Origin: Lathyrus oleraceus
Lineage: Eukaryota; Streptophyta; Magnoliopsida; Fabales; Fabaceae
Direction: 5' to 3'
DNA length: 64,000 nucleotides
NCBI RefSeq assembly: GCF_024323335.1
Contig: NC_066583.1
Location: forward strand, 412,188,031 to 412,252,030
The position numbers and the translations under genes were made by a program. Below, in pieces: positions 9,601 to 21,168 of this stretch; the stretch's first letter is position 1; every line of letters begins with the position of its first letter. Below the pieces are notes generated by a model. The model saw only the letters and a list, made by a program, of their open reading frames with translations. It searched no databases and was not told where the DNA came from.

Positions 9601-10940
9601 GGAAAAAGAGGGAATGAAACGAACAACTGCGTCTGGTATGATCGTTTGTACTTTGGTTAAGACACCTGGATAATCCCCAGCAGGGATCAGTCGGAAGCGT
9701 CTTGTTCAGAAGGCGGAAAGCACGGAGAGTCTTGAGGACATATGGGGTGTAACCGAGTTGGAACTCGATGAGATCACGGGTTCACATTGCCATTAGGATA
9801 GATTTTCCTTTTGTGCGCAATTACCTCTTTTCAAGGATTGCTTCCTGTGTATTGCTCGGTTATGAGCCACCCTTTTCAATCAATAAAATGCATATTCAGT
9901 CAAATAATTTTGTTTTTGTTTTCATTACCGCTTTGATTGCAAAAACATCCGTTTATTTTGATAAGAATCTTTGCATTTTGAGACATACGGGTCCCTTCCA
10001 ATGCATGTTTATAGGATTGAGAACTTGAAATCTTATTTGAAAGGTAGAGGGACCCAGGTATTGAAATCTTGGCACGCCTGGGGCACGTATTTATCTAACG
10101 ATATCTTTTGCAGGTGCTGTTAGATGTTTTCACTCACTTGCAGGTTGTGACATGAATCTTTTGACGAAAGAATCCTTCAAGTCCAATCAGGGACGAGAAA
10201 TAAAAGAACGGTGGTAAAGACGACAAAAGAATTGCGACGATCCTGGAGGGTTAATCAAGAAGACTCTTCAAAGTCTGAGGACTGGAGAGTTAGCCCGAAT
10301 CTGAGGAGATCGATTTTCTCGGAGTAGACAGAAGTCGAGAATACAATGTGATGAATCAAGAAGACTCTTCAAAGTCTGAAATAGAAAGTTGACACCATGG
10401 TTAGATGGTGGATACCAGTGTTCGACGAGTCGACAGGTGTTCCGTGTCAGATTTTCCGTATCTCCCCAGCAGGTTCGAGATCGGTATTTCTTTGGCAGCC
10501 AGGCCTGAAGGTTGCTATTTCCCCTAGCAGGTTTGAGATTGTTATATCCCCAGCAAGTCTGAAGGTTGTTGTTTCCCCAGCGGAGGTGTGCGTTGGTAGT
10601 TGTTTCCCCAGCGAAGTCCCCAAGCGGATCGGGCTCAGCGGAGGTTATCCTTAGTGAGGGTTGCTTTCCCCAGCAGCAGTGCTTTTACCCAGCAGGGTTG
10701 GAGATTGGAGCGATAACGAGTTCCTCGAGCTCCCTAGTAGAGTCCCCTGAGGGGGATACCTTTTTATTCATTCATCATGTTAGTAAAGCATAGCATATTG
10801 CATAACTCATTGCGTAGCATTTCCATGGTTATGGAGAATTACGCCATTGAAAGAAAAAACTCATGCATTAGCATTGCAAGCATAAGCTAGTCTCAAGCCG
10901 TGGTTACCGTTTGAGAATTGGTTTAGCTGGTTGGTGAAGT

Positions 10941-11250
10941 TGTTACTTTGAGGAGCTTAGCATCGTGACGTTGGGTCAACGGTATTCCCCAGTAGTGCGA
11001 TATTGGAGGAAGATTTCGGTCGTGCGAGAGGGATGTTGGAAGATGTTACTCTGAGGAGCTTAGCATCGTGACGTTGGGTCAATGGTATTCCCCAGTAGTG
11101 CAATATTGGAGGAGAATTTCTGTCGTGCGGGATGGAAGTTGGAAGATGTTACTCTGAGGAGTTTAGCATCGTGACGTCAGATCAACAATGTTCCCCAGTA
11201 GCGCGATATTGGAGGAAATTTTTCCGTCGGGCGGAGATGGAAATGAAGAT
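10941..11250 (+). repeat. Three tandem 103-bp units in the A 3' UTR
   Basis: Units begin at about 10941, 11044 and 11147 with TGTTACTYTGAGGAG, continue TTAGCATCGTGACG and TTCCCCAGTAGYGC, and end near GTCGTGCGG. The third unit is the most diverged. Confidence 0.8.
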
Positions 11251-11287
11251 CGGAGAACGTTACGCGATTAGCGTGAAAATCGAGATT

Positions 11288-11910
11288 CAAATGGAGAAAA
11301 GGAAGTGCTGGGCATTTTCTGGAGAACGAGGTTCAAATGGAGAAAAGGAAGTGTTGCGGCATTTTCTGGAGAGCGGGGTTCAACTGGAAACTGGAGTTGA
11401 AGATTGTATCCGGGATGAGGTCCTCAGGATTCTCTTCTGATCATGTGTCACCTTAGACTTTGGTTGAGGTCAACAAAAGTTGTTATGGGTGTCTTCTGAG
11501 GAATAAATGCACTTGTAACCTTCCTTTTGTGAGGGTTTACCCTCTGATATGTCGCCATCAGAGTGGGGGTTGGTGTTATTTCCGGCGTTGCCAACGGAGT
11601 TAGCGCAGGCAAATGGAGAACGGGGTTCAAATGGAGAAAGGGAGACACATGGTGTTTTCTGGAGAACGGGGTTCACAACGACGATCGCGAGTTATCGTCA
11701 GGCGACTGGGGTTCAAATGGAGAACGGGGTTTATTGTTTGGCAGCAAGTTTGACATGAAGCTTTCGGGGTTCAAATGCGGTGATCAGGGATCATCCGCGT
11801 GGAAGAGAAAATATTAGTTTTGGGGTTCAAAAGAAGAAAAAAAAATAATCAAAGAAGTATCGGGGTTCAAGAAAAGAATCAATCAAAAGGTTCTGGGGTT
11901 CAAGAAAAGC
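11288..11910 (+). repeat. Interspersed GGGGTTCAAATGGAGAA motif
   Basis: The motif or a close variant occurs at about 11288, 11330, 11383, 11626, 11711, 11767, 11822, 11862 and 11896. Some copies sit in longer duplicated stretches including GGCATTTTCTGGAGA. Spacing is irregular, unlike the 103-bp array. Confidence 0.65.
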
Positions 11911-12030
11911 AAAAAAAAAAATATAATAATTCCCAGCGGAGCGCAAATTGTTCGTCTGTTCTTGGTATTCAACCACTCTTCACTCTGATCATCTGAAAGC
12001 TGAGGTTGTTCATATCGACAGGTTCACAGT

Positions 12031-12048
12031 GGATTGAATAGGGGCAGC
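12031..12048 (+). promoter_or_regulatory. Polypurine tract of element A
   Basis: GGATTGAATAGGGGCAGC directly precedes the 3' LTR TGTAACACC. AATAGGGGCAGC or AATAGGGGCATC is found at the same place in elements C and G. Confidence 0.75.
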
Positions 12049-13312
12049 TGTAACACCTCAAAATTTGCCCTCCTCTTCTTGGGACTAGTTTGACACATTG
12101 CATTTCATATTCTAGGACATTAGGCATTTCATTTTTGCATTTCATGAGAATTGAGAGGTCATCCTCCAAAGTCTTTTCAAATGATGAAGAGTTGCATGAT
12201 TCAAGCCTGAGGGTTTCCGTGAATTGATGATCAACCATATGAGGGTTTGCACTTCAATTAGGGTTTCCTGATCCTTCAAAGGTCTTGAGCATTATCTTGT
12301 TTGCAAGGGTATATTATCATCATCATGGTTATGTCATTATCCAGGGTTTCATGACTCATGCTCAAGTTCCTTTGGATTAGGGTTTTGACCTCTGGTCAAC
12401 CCTAATCAATTGCATTCTTTCAACTAGGGTTTCTCAAGGAGATGAGGTATTCTATTGAGATGGAGATCACATGGTTATATTGAGAAGCTTACATGAGCTA
12501 AGGTTTCATTTCTGAGCAAATTCCTCAAGTGGTGGAGTTTCAAGTTGATCAGGGCATGTCAAAGTCATCTGAGGACCATAAAAGTCAACTGTGCAGTCAG
12601 TTGGGGGCTTTGAGATGAGGAAGTGAGTTTCAACACCTCAATCATGTTCAAGAGAGGTCCATTTTTCATTTCAAACATCTAGCTTGAAGATTTTGAAGTC
12701 AGGGCAAAAGTTTCCAAAAATGGAAATTGACCTGTAATTGAAAGTTTCCAAAAATGGCAAGTTTTTGGTCCACATTCAACTTGACTTATCAACATCAAAT
12801 AAGCTTCAAATGGATTTTTGGTGAACATTAAAGTTGAAGATCTTTCTCTCCTCTTTTCAAAAAGTCAAGGATCATGTCCATCTGATAATTGGTTGAGAAG
12901 TTATGGCCAAATGATCACAAAGTATGCATGGAAGTTCAACATGGCATAACTTTTGCTTCAAAACTCCAAATTGGTCCACTCTTTTTGCAAAATACTTCTT
13001 GTGACCAATACTTTCCAAATCAATCATTGCCTTGCATGGAAAAAGTTCATATGATCATGTGTTCATACATGTGCATTTTGGAGGGAAAATCCATAATTTG
13101 AATTTGGTTGATTATACAAGCAATTTAATCATTCCATGTTGATTTTTGGATGTTTTTAAGTGAGATTTAAGCCATTGCATGCACTGTTCACGTGCACATG
13201 TCCATGCATAACCTCATTTGCATATTTTTGCACTTTGCTTCACATCTCCTTAATTTTAATTAACCAAGCCTAATTTGGATTAGCATTGTCATTAGCACAT
13301 CATATATAAGCC

Positions 13313-13320
13313 TAATCATA
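13313..13320 (+). promoter_or_regulatory. TATA box of the A LTR promoter
   Basis: TATATAAG in CATCATATATAAGCC, followed about 25-30 bases later by a C/T- and A-rich start region. It lies about 1.26 kb into the LTR, similar to the TATA positions in the other LTRs here. Confidence 0.5.
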
Positions 13321-14705
13321 ACAGAATTTGCTCAGAACAACAATTCTAGATCTCAAATTCCTCTTTCCCTCCAATTTCTCTCTCTCCTTGAATTTCAAAT
13401 TTCTTCACACAACCACAAGATTTCTTCATAGATCCTTGATCCTGGTGGAATTTGGAGCAAGAAGCATTCATCATTCGTGGCAATTGAGCAAGATTTGGAG
13501 CTATTCAAGTGTATGAACATGTCCATGGAAGCTTCAAATTAAGCTGGATCTGGTTGGTTTCAAGTGAGGATTTGTGCTCAAAGCTTCTAATCAATCATAT
13601 TGGAGCAGATCTGGATCATTTGGAGGCTTGAACACGCGAATTCCATCACTGCAAGTTCTAAGTATTTAGCACTAATGATTGGTGTGGCCTCATCATTTGA
13701 GATGCCATTTGCTTTGATTACCAACTCTTGTTGTGTTGTAGGTCCATTGATGTGATGAACTCACTTGAGTGCTTGCATTTGAGACTTACATTGTGTATAA
13801 TTGTTGGATGATTCCACTTTGTTGTCTGTTGGTTTTTTCTGTCTGAGATATTGACTGTTTGGCTTTTGTATAGGTACATTAGTCGCTTTTAGCTCTTGCT
13901 TGAGCTTTTCTTTGGAGTGTGGTTTATACACCACTGAGGTAGTTTAGCCTTCTCACTCCATGTAGTCTGGAAGCCCTGTCGCTTTTTGGCAGGCATTTGG
14001 CCGAAGTCCTCCTTAAGAGGTAATGTCTGTGATTGTTTACATTTGTGTTGTTACTTGTTAAGTCCTCCTAAGTGAAAAGGCAATTGACAAATAGAAGGGA
14101 TTAGCAATCAATCCCCTGTTAGTCGTTGAGTCGTTCATTATGCTCGCACTACGTGCTGATGCTCTTGAACCTAACCCAAGATCTTTGTATAGAGTCAGTC
14201 AAGTGGAATAGGGTCCCTCATTTTGGACCCCCACGTTTTCATTGATTGGAGCTCACCCAGGCCAGGGTTAAGAGCATGAGGTCTCATCCTCATTACCTTT
14301 CATCAGCTTCACCCTAACTCTCAATGTTAGTGGTTAAGAGCTTCAACACACCCCTACAGTTTTGGCTTGTTTGTCAAGGTTGATATGACCCCTTGACTAA
14401 AGCCCAACCATTTGTCTGAGCCTCTTGTTTGTATATAGAGTGTGATGATTTCTTTTTATATGTTTATCTGTTTTCCACTTCTCATCTCCTTTTCTGTAGG
14501 AGTCGTATGATCAACTTTCGAGGAAGTTGAACGTACGTAGAGATAGACTTGAGTTGACTCACTTCCTGTGTGAGTCAAACTCTTGTTAGAGACCTCAACC
14601 TAGAGTTTTAGTTTGCATGACAACTATTAGGCTCGAGTCAGTCTCCCTTTTAGTTCGTTGTTTCCCTGGTCTCTGGTTAGGAGAGAGTTTCTCCTCTGTT
14701 AAGGG

Positions 14706-15640
14706 GAACTACGTCGCCCTGATTCTCATACCAGATGAGATACGTAGGTAGGAGATCGTGCGAGATCTCTTCGGGTGCCCTTTTCTTTTTCTGTGTGTGT
14801 TTTGCTTGACAGCTATTAGGTCCGAGTTCCAGACTCCCTATTAGTTTGTCGTCGCCCTTTTTCTTTTTAAACCTGTTTGTCTCTTTTGACGTCTCAGCGT
14901 CTCTTTGTGTTGGTGTGGTAACTATTAGGTCCGAGTTCCAGACTCCCTATTAGTTTGTTTCTCCCCTGTGTAAGGGGAACTATGTCACCCTGATTCTCAT
15001 ACCAGATGAGATGCGTAGGCAGGAGATCGAGCGAGATCTCTCCGAGCAACCTTTTGTTTTTTTGAGTATGTTCAACCTTTTTGTTTCTTTTGACGTCTCA
15101 ACGTCTCCTTCTCTTTGTGTTTGTGTGACAGCTATTAGGCTCGAGTTCCAGACTCCCTTTTAGTTTGTCAATCTGACAACCTTTTTCCTCTTTGTGTGTG
15201 TTTGGAGTCGGATGTAAGACCATGTATTGGCATTCTGTTTCCTTTTGTTGGGTTATTGTTTAGAGTCGGATGTAAGACCATCTATTGGCATTCTGTTTCC
15301 TTGTGTGTGTTGTTTGTTTGGAGTCGGATGTAAGTCCATGTATTGGCATTTTGTTTCCTTTTGTTGGGTTATTGTCAGGAGTTGGATGTAAGTCCATGGA
15401 TTGGCATTCCGTTTCCTGTTGAGTTTTTCTTTTGACGTCTCAGCATTTTTTTTTCCGGTGTTTTGTTTCGGCGGGCGTTAGCCAAACTACGACAGCTCAA
15501 ATTCTCATTCCAGATGAGATACGTAGGCATAGGATGCGATGTCCTAGCGAGCATGTTCCCCATTTCCCCGAACTACGTCGACTCTGATGTTTGTTTATGA
15601 CAAACTACGTAGGCCCAGGATGCGACATCCTGCCGAGTCC
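14706..15640 (+). other. Four CTACG/CGTAG modules with hairpins, A 3' LTR
   Basis: Modules start near 14706, 14978, 15484 and 15570. Each reads (G)AACTACG, about 35 bases, then (A)TACGTAGGC, then a hairpin: GAGATC-GTGCGA-GATCTC, GAGATC-GAGCGA-GATCTC, TAGGA-TGCGATG-TCCTA and CAGGATG-CGA-CATCCTG. Stem sequences differ while the loop keeps GCGA or CGA. In the second module TAC is TAT and TACG is TGCG, so the outer stem changes in both arms. Confidence 0.65.
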
Positions 15641-15913
15641 CCTTCCTCCATCTTCTTCCACCGGTTTATTATTCCAGTGTGTGTGCATTTATTTGAGCAG
15701 TTATTTAGCAACCTTATTCTATTCTTTTGAGCGTGGATCCCGTCGAGTACGACGGACGTGAGGGGTGCTAATACCTTCCCCTTGCGTAACCGACTCCCGT
15801 ACCTTGCAATCTCTGGTCGTAAGACCGTTCCTTTCCCTTTTCTTAGGTTAGTCCCGCGCTTCCTTTCCGTCATAGGATGAATAGCGTCGGTGGCGGCTCT
15901 GTAAACTTGTTTT

Positions 15914-17651
15914 TTTTCATCTCATTTTTATTTCATTAGGATATTATAATTAATCAAATGGTGGATTAACTGTTAAGGCCAACAAATAATTTACCTTATT
16001 TTCTAAACTAAATTTGATTTTGGTCCAATACCAAATAGTCTTTCTCAAAGTATATTAATCCTAAATAAATTCAAATTCACCGTATTTAAATAATATTCTC
16101 TTAAAATTATTTAAATTAATTTTGATTGAAAAGGAGAATAGTAAGCCTCCACTTCACTATCTCTCGATTATTCGAATAATTGGCGTACGTCATATTACTC
16201 GGATCTTCGTCATTCAATAAAAAACTCTATAAATTTAAAATCATTTCCTTGATTTAATTATAAATTCTAAAAGCTTTATTTTAATAATTAATCTTTGAAT
16301 GAAAAGGAGAATAGTAAGCATCTGCTTCACTATCTCTCGATTATCCGAATAATTGACGTTCGCCACACTACTCGAATCTTCGTCATTCAATAAAAACCCT
16401 AATAATCATACAAAATACAAAGCATATTCCTAAATTAAGGTAATACTCAAAATATATGTAAATTTTAAAACTTGGGATGAAAAAGGATATAGGAAGCCTC
16501 CGCTTCACTATTTCTCAATTCTTCGAACGATTGGCGTACGCCACATCACTTGAATTCTTGTCACCCGATTAAATAAATCATTTAAATTCAAATTATCTTC
16601 CTATATCAAATACAACATCTCGGGACATATCCTTTATAAATTAAATTTTGGATGAAAAAGAATGGGAGGCGTTCGCCTCACCATTTATTGAATAATTGAA
16701 TAATTGGCGCTCGCCATATTGTTCTGATTATCGACTTCCGATTAATACATTTTAATTAAACTTGGATAAAGGAATAAGTGGCGCACACCTCATTATTCTT
16801 TCAATAAGCAAGTAGGAGGCGTACGCCTCACTACCGTGCATATTCAACATCCGCAAACAAACTTTCAAAATAATTTGAACGAAAAAAGGAGTAGAAGGCA
16901 ATCGCCTTATTATTCCTAGAAAGAATTGGACGATTGGTGTGCACCACATTGCTCAATCGTTCGTCGTTCTTCAAAAAATATCTCAAACATGTTAAACTCA
17001 ACTTCTCACCCCCGAGCGACCGAAACCAGTCAAACAAAACATAAAACATATCAATTCAACTTGTCACCCCAAGTGACCAAAACTCTTTTCAGAAAGAACA
17101 CTGTTAATCCTTTCTAATGCGCATAACAAACCAACGCTTAAGCCTCCGCCGAGAGTAGACAAGTCAACATCTAGCCTTTAGGACGCGATCTATACAACCA
17201 TTCATTAAAAGAAACCAACAAAACAGTAGTTCCCCGAACTACGAATGATCTGACTTCCTTATTGCACCATAAGGATACGTAGGCACGAGATTGCGAGATC
17301 TTGGCGAGCAAACTAATAAGAAACCTCTTTTTCCCCCTTCTCGAGGTTTCCATCCATCTCTATTATCAAATCCTTATCACTTGAAGAAAGTGAATAACAT
17401 TCAACTAACATTCAAATTGGACTAAAAGGTTCTCGTTGAGTACAACGGACGTGAGGGGTTCTAATACCTTTCCCTTGTGTAATCGACTCCCGAACCCGAA
17501 TATGGTTGTGACGACCATTATTCTATTTTCTAAAAGGTTTTATCGATATTTTCCTATTCCTTCATTGGGATAAATAAAGTTCGGTGGCGACTCTGTTCGA
17601 ACTAATTTTTCCGCGACCATTGCGAGGAATCGTATTTTTCGAGATGCGACA
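15914..17651 (+). repeat. Y-family LTR fragment, copy 2, with true 3' end
   Basis: Nearly identical to 922-2640, but the tail continues to ATTTTTCGAGATGCGACA, a proper CA end at 17651. The next bases, ACTGT, are the candidate target duplication inside the pol of element B. The structured array is repeated at about 16127-16977, with some G-to-A or C-to-T changes that break pairs (for example TGGCG to TGACG near 16353). It is AT-rich and non-coding. Confidence 0.75.
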
Positions 17652-18843
17652 ACTGTCAAAAGCATTCTGGCAATCTTCGATCCAATCACAAGACTGTTCT
17701 TTTCGAAGAAGCTTGAATATAGGCGCACATGTGGCAGTCATGTTGAAATGAATCTTGAGATATAATTCAAGCGGCCAAGAAAACCTCTGACCTGCTTCTC
17801 AGTTTTGGACGCAGGCATTTCTCGTATTGCTTTGACCTTGGAGGGATCAACTTCAATTCCCTTCTCACTGGCAATAAAGCCATAAAACTTACCAGAACAA
17901 ACACCAAATGTACACTTATTAGGATTCAAGTGGAGTTTATACTTCCTCAAACGCTGGAACAACTTCAACAAATGCTCAACATGCTATTCTTCATCACTGG
18001 ATTTAGCAATCATATCATCGACATAAACTTCGATCTCTTGATGCATCATATCATGAAAAAAGAGTTGTCATAGCTCTCTGGTAGGTTGCATCAGCATTCT
18101 TTAAACCGAAAGGCATCACTCTATAATAGAAGGTTCCCCCAGGTGTAATGAATATGGTCTTCTCCATATCTTCAGGTGCCATCTTGATCTGATTATATCT
18201 GGAAAATCCGTCCATAAATGAAAAGACTTCGAATTTAGCTGTATTGTCTATCAACATGTCAATGTGTGGCAGAGGAAAATCATCTTTCAGACTAGCTTTG
18301 TTCAAATCTCTATAATCAACACACATACATACTTTTCCATCTTTCTTTGGAACAGACACAATATTGGCCACCCACTGCAGATACTCAACAGTAACAAGGA
18401 AATCAGCATCAATCTGCTTTTGCACTTCTTCTTTGATCTTCTCTGCCATATCAGGATGAGTCCTCCTCAACTTCTTCTTGACTGGAGGGCATTCTGGCTT
18501 CAACGGAAATCTATGCTCCACAATCTCAGAATCCAAACCAGGCATGTCTTGATAGGACCAAGCAAACACATTTGAATACTCTCGAAGAAGATCAATCAAC
18601 CCCTTCTTAACCTCTGGACACAGTTGAGACCCAACCTTGACTTCCTTAACTTCAACTTCGGAACCCAAGTTGACTAACTCAATCTGCTCTTCGAATGGCT
18701 GAATGGATTTTTTCTCGTGCTCAAGTAGACGAGACAATTCATCAGACATTTCTTAATCACCTTCTTCCTCAGCCTCAAACACAGGGAATTCAAAGTTTGG
18801 AGAAGGAGTAGGATCATTATATTCAATGGGTTTAGAAACCAAC
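17652..18843 (-). pseudogene. pol: Pol remnant of element B (RT, start of RNase H)
   Basis: Exon 2 of the B polyprotein. It starts LVSKPIEYNDPTPSPNFEF and runs through RT landmarks MCVDYRDLNKASLKDDFPLP, FSFMDGFSRYNQIKMAP and YVDDMIAKS (near 18020). It ends at WIEDCQNAFDS, where the Y LTR begins. Damage: a stop near 18750 (GD*EM), a frameshift in a T run near 18055 just before the YVDD motif, and a stop near 17985 (EE*HVEH). The G in SGYNQI is R here. The integrase portion is outside the window. Confidence 0.88.
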
Positions 18844-19101
18844 CTGCATAATTATTCGATATTTTTATTTGAGAGAAGTGAATTGTGACCAAATATTAAT
18901 GCAGATGGACAATTATTATTTATATAATCATGTTTTATGTGATTACCATTTTCAAATAAGCAAAAAAGTAAAAATAAAACATCATAGATGTGGATGAATA
19001 AAATTGCATTTTATTGATGATCAATTTGAAATATGCCCAACAATGTTTACTTCTCCCTTAGGCAAAGGAGAAGGATTTTCAAAAATAATAAAAGTAATTA
19101 C
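18844..19101 (-). other. Predicted pro-pol intron, element B
   Basis: Minus strand donor TCTAA|GTAATTAC and acceptor TTATGCAG|GTTGG, 258 bp. Splicing gives ...R-S-K-L-V-S-K-P-I-E-Y in frame. Unspliced RNA ends at the TAA inside the donor. It matches the introns of C and F. Confidence 0.75.
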
Positions 19102-21168
19102 TTAGAGCGATGAACAATAACAGGAACATCGACAGTGATCCAATTGTTGCAAGCTTTTCCATGCGTCACAAAATTGGTGTAGTCTTCATCTTCATCCCCC
19201 TCGATCATTATAGCTGAGTGTTGTTCATTACCATGAATGAACCCTCCACTACGGAATCTAGGTTGCACGTCTTCAACTTTGATCATAGACGACCCTTGTT
19301 GGAATCCCAAACCGGCCCGATTCTTGTTTCCGGTGACCTCTACCATCCTGCCCCACTGATCAGAACTACCATCTTCAACAATCTTCTGAGCGTCTTTAAA
19401 AAAGGACATACGTTCCCTAACTTTCTTCTCTTCAGCAGTAAATACAGCTTAGAATGGAGTTTCAATCTCATCCTCAGCTTCAACGTATGAGAAAGACGAC
19501 AGATGACTCACTAATAGCGCTTTTTCTCCATCCACAATGACGAGCTTACCATTCTTCACAAATTTCAATTTCTGATGCAGAGTGGATGTTACAGCTTCCG
19601 CCTCATGTATCCATGGCCTTCCTAACGAGCAACTATAGGCCGGGTGGATATCCATTACTTGGAAAGTAATTTGGAAATCACTCGGACCTATCTTCACTGG
19701 AAGGTCCACCTCACCAATAACAGTCTTGCAAGAACCATCAAAAGCTTTGACGATCACGTCAATGTATCTCATCGGAGCTCCTTGATATGATAATCTTGAC
19801 AGAGTTGATTTGGGGAGCACATTCAACGAAGAACCGGTATCAACCAACACTTTGGACAACGCATCCTCCTTACAATTCATCGATATATGTAATGCTAGGT
19901 TGTGATTTCTGCCTTCCTCGGGAAGTTCTTCATAACAAAAGCTCAAGTTGTTGTAGGAAATGATGTTATCCACAATATGGTCAAACTGATCTACTGTTAC
20001 ATCATGCTCTACATATGCTTTCTCCAATACTTTTTGCAATGCTTCTTTGTGCGCTTCAGAATTCATAAGCAGAGACATCACTGGAATTTTGGAAGGAGTT
20101 TGGAGCAGCTGCTCCACCACATTAAATTCACTCTTCTTAATCAAACGTAGTACCTCGTCATCATCATTAGGCTTCAAATTGCTGGATTACCAGACTGACA
20201 CTTTGGAGCACTAAGCGGATTTGCTGCAGGTGCATCAACCTTCTTACTGACATCCTCTACATCTTTTAAGAAAACAGGACCAAAAACACGACCACTACGA
20301 GTCACCTTCGTAACATCAACAATGTTCACAACAGAATTAGTCGTAGGAAATGACACCTTTTGATCATTCTCCAACATAGTAGCGTTATACTGGTACGGAA
20401 CAACTCTATCGAATGCATATGGGACAGGGCCCGCTAACCGTATTACCAACGGCGATAGCGATCTGTTAATGTTGTTACTGTTGCTGTTGTTGAACTGGAT
20501 TACCACCCGCTTAGGGGTCTTAAATACCAGCACTATCACATTCACATCATTTATATCCCCCCACTGTTGAATCTGGATTACATTCTCATCCATCAACTTA
20601 TGGATATCTCTCTTGACAATTGAACACCCACGGGGGTTTACACTGTAAATCACAAAACTGGCATGGTCATGCTCACAATCACTAATAATACATAGGGTCT
20701 TATGCATCTCTACCAAGGACCGACGGATACGTCGCACATCAAACACTCGGAAACTTCCTGGACAACCATCTACCATATTGACAGAGGAATTACCATGAGC
20801 AGGCAATGGGTTTACTTTCACATTAGGCGTGCGGTCCTCAAAGGACACCATCCCACTTTTTACTAGCTTCTATACCTTGTACTTCAACGGGTAGCAGTTT
20901 TCAATGTCATGGCCGGGAGCTCCTTGATGAAAGGCACAATGAAGTTCTGGCTTATACCACCATGGAAGTGGTTCTGGGATTTGCGGCGGATTTCTTGGTT
21001 GGAGAAGGTTCTTGAGAATCAAGGATGGATAAAGTTCAGCATATGACATAGGAATAGGGTCGAAAGAGACATTCTTCCTCTCAAAATTCTATTGTTGTTG
21101 TTGATTATTGTTAGTGTTTTTGTTGTAGTTGTTTATTATTTGTTGTGGCTGTTGTTGACGTTGTTGTT
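19102..21168 (-). pseudogene. pro: Gag C-terminus and protease of element B
   Basis: It resumes immediately after the C insertion with a Q/N-rich stretch, then SFDPIPMSYAELYPSL, a variant zinc knuckle (HCAFHQGAPGHDIENC) and the RSGRVFGPVF segment. The aspartic protease follows with the active-site loop LVDTGSSLNVLPKSTL (about 19840), then GPSDFQITFQVMDI and the WGRMVEV...FRSGGFIHGN region, ending VIVHRSK at the intron. Damage: stops near 21093 and 20870, a frameshift near 20175 and a stop at about 19449. The protease catalytic motif itself is intact. Confidence 0.87.
21164..21168 (+). other. Target site duplication (left) of element C
   Basis: TTGTT before the LTR start TGTAAGACCC, matched by TTGTT at 46793-46797 after the terminal CA. 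It lies in the Q-rich part of B gag. Confidence 0.85.

Larger units (their letters stand above)
9601..12048 (+). other. 3' UTR of element A, repeat-rich, non-coding
   Basis: About 2.4 kb with many TCCCCAGCAG-like motifs (10460-10740), a direct repeat AATCAAGAAGACTCTTCAAA (about 10253 and 10353), three tandem 103-bp units (10941-11250) and a scattered GGGGTTCAAATGGAGAA motif (about 11288-11910). The short ORFs in this stretch are repeat artefacts. Hypervariable 3' UTRs are typical of this clade. Confidence 0.7.
2645..15917 (+). mobile_element. Element A: Tat-type Ty3/gypsy LTR retrotransposon, defective
   Basis: Order: truncated 5' LTR (2645-3807), PBS, leader, gag, intron, pol, hairpin array, 3' UTR, PPT, 3' LTR (12049-15917). 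It lacks the ORF1 of true Ogres and has lost the protease and most of integrase, so it cannot move on its own. Both outer boundaries are recombination junctions: the left joins Y at a TTTTTC microhomology, and the right loses the LTR tail within a T run followed by the Y sequence. No target duplication can be read. Confidence 0.85.
12049..15917 (+). repeat. Element A 3' LTR
   Basis: Begins TGTAACACCTCAAAATTTGCC after the polypurine tract. Downstream are a TATA box, GACAGCTATTAGG repeats, GACGTCTCAGCGTCTC repeats, four CTACG/CGTAG modules and the 58-bp minisatellite. The last 40 or so bases (GCCGGTTG...GCGACA) are missing: at a T run near 15910 the sequence jumps into the Y LTR, whereas the copy at 1-922 keeps those bases. 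About 3.87 kb remains. No credible gene lies inside. Confidence 0.85.

Noticed and set aside
13328..13516. Short plus-strand ORF after the TATA box of the A LTR
   Set aside because: 62 codons with no recognisable motif, in the R/U5 leader of an LTR; it is not preserved in a second copy that I can see here.
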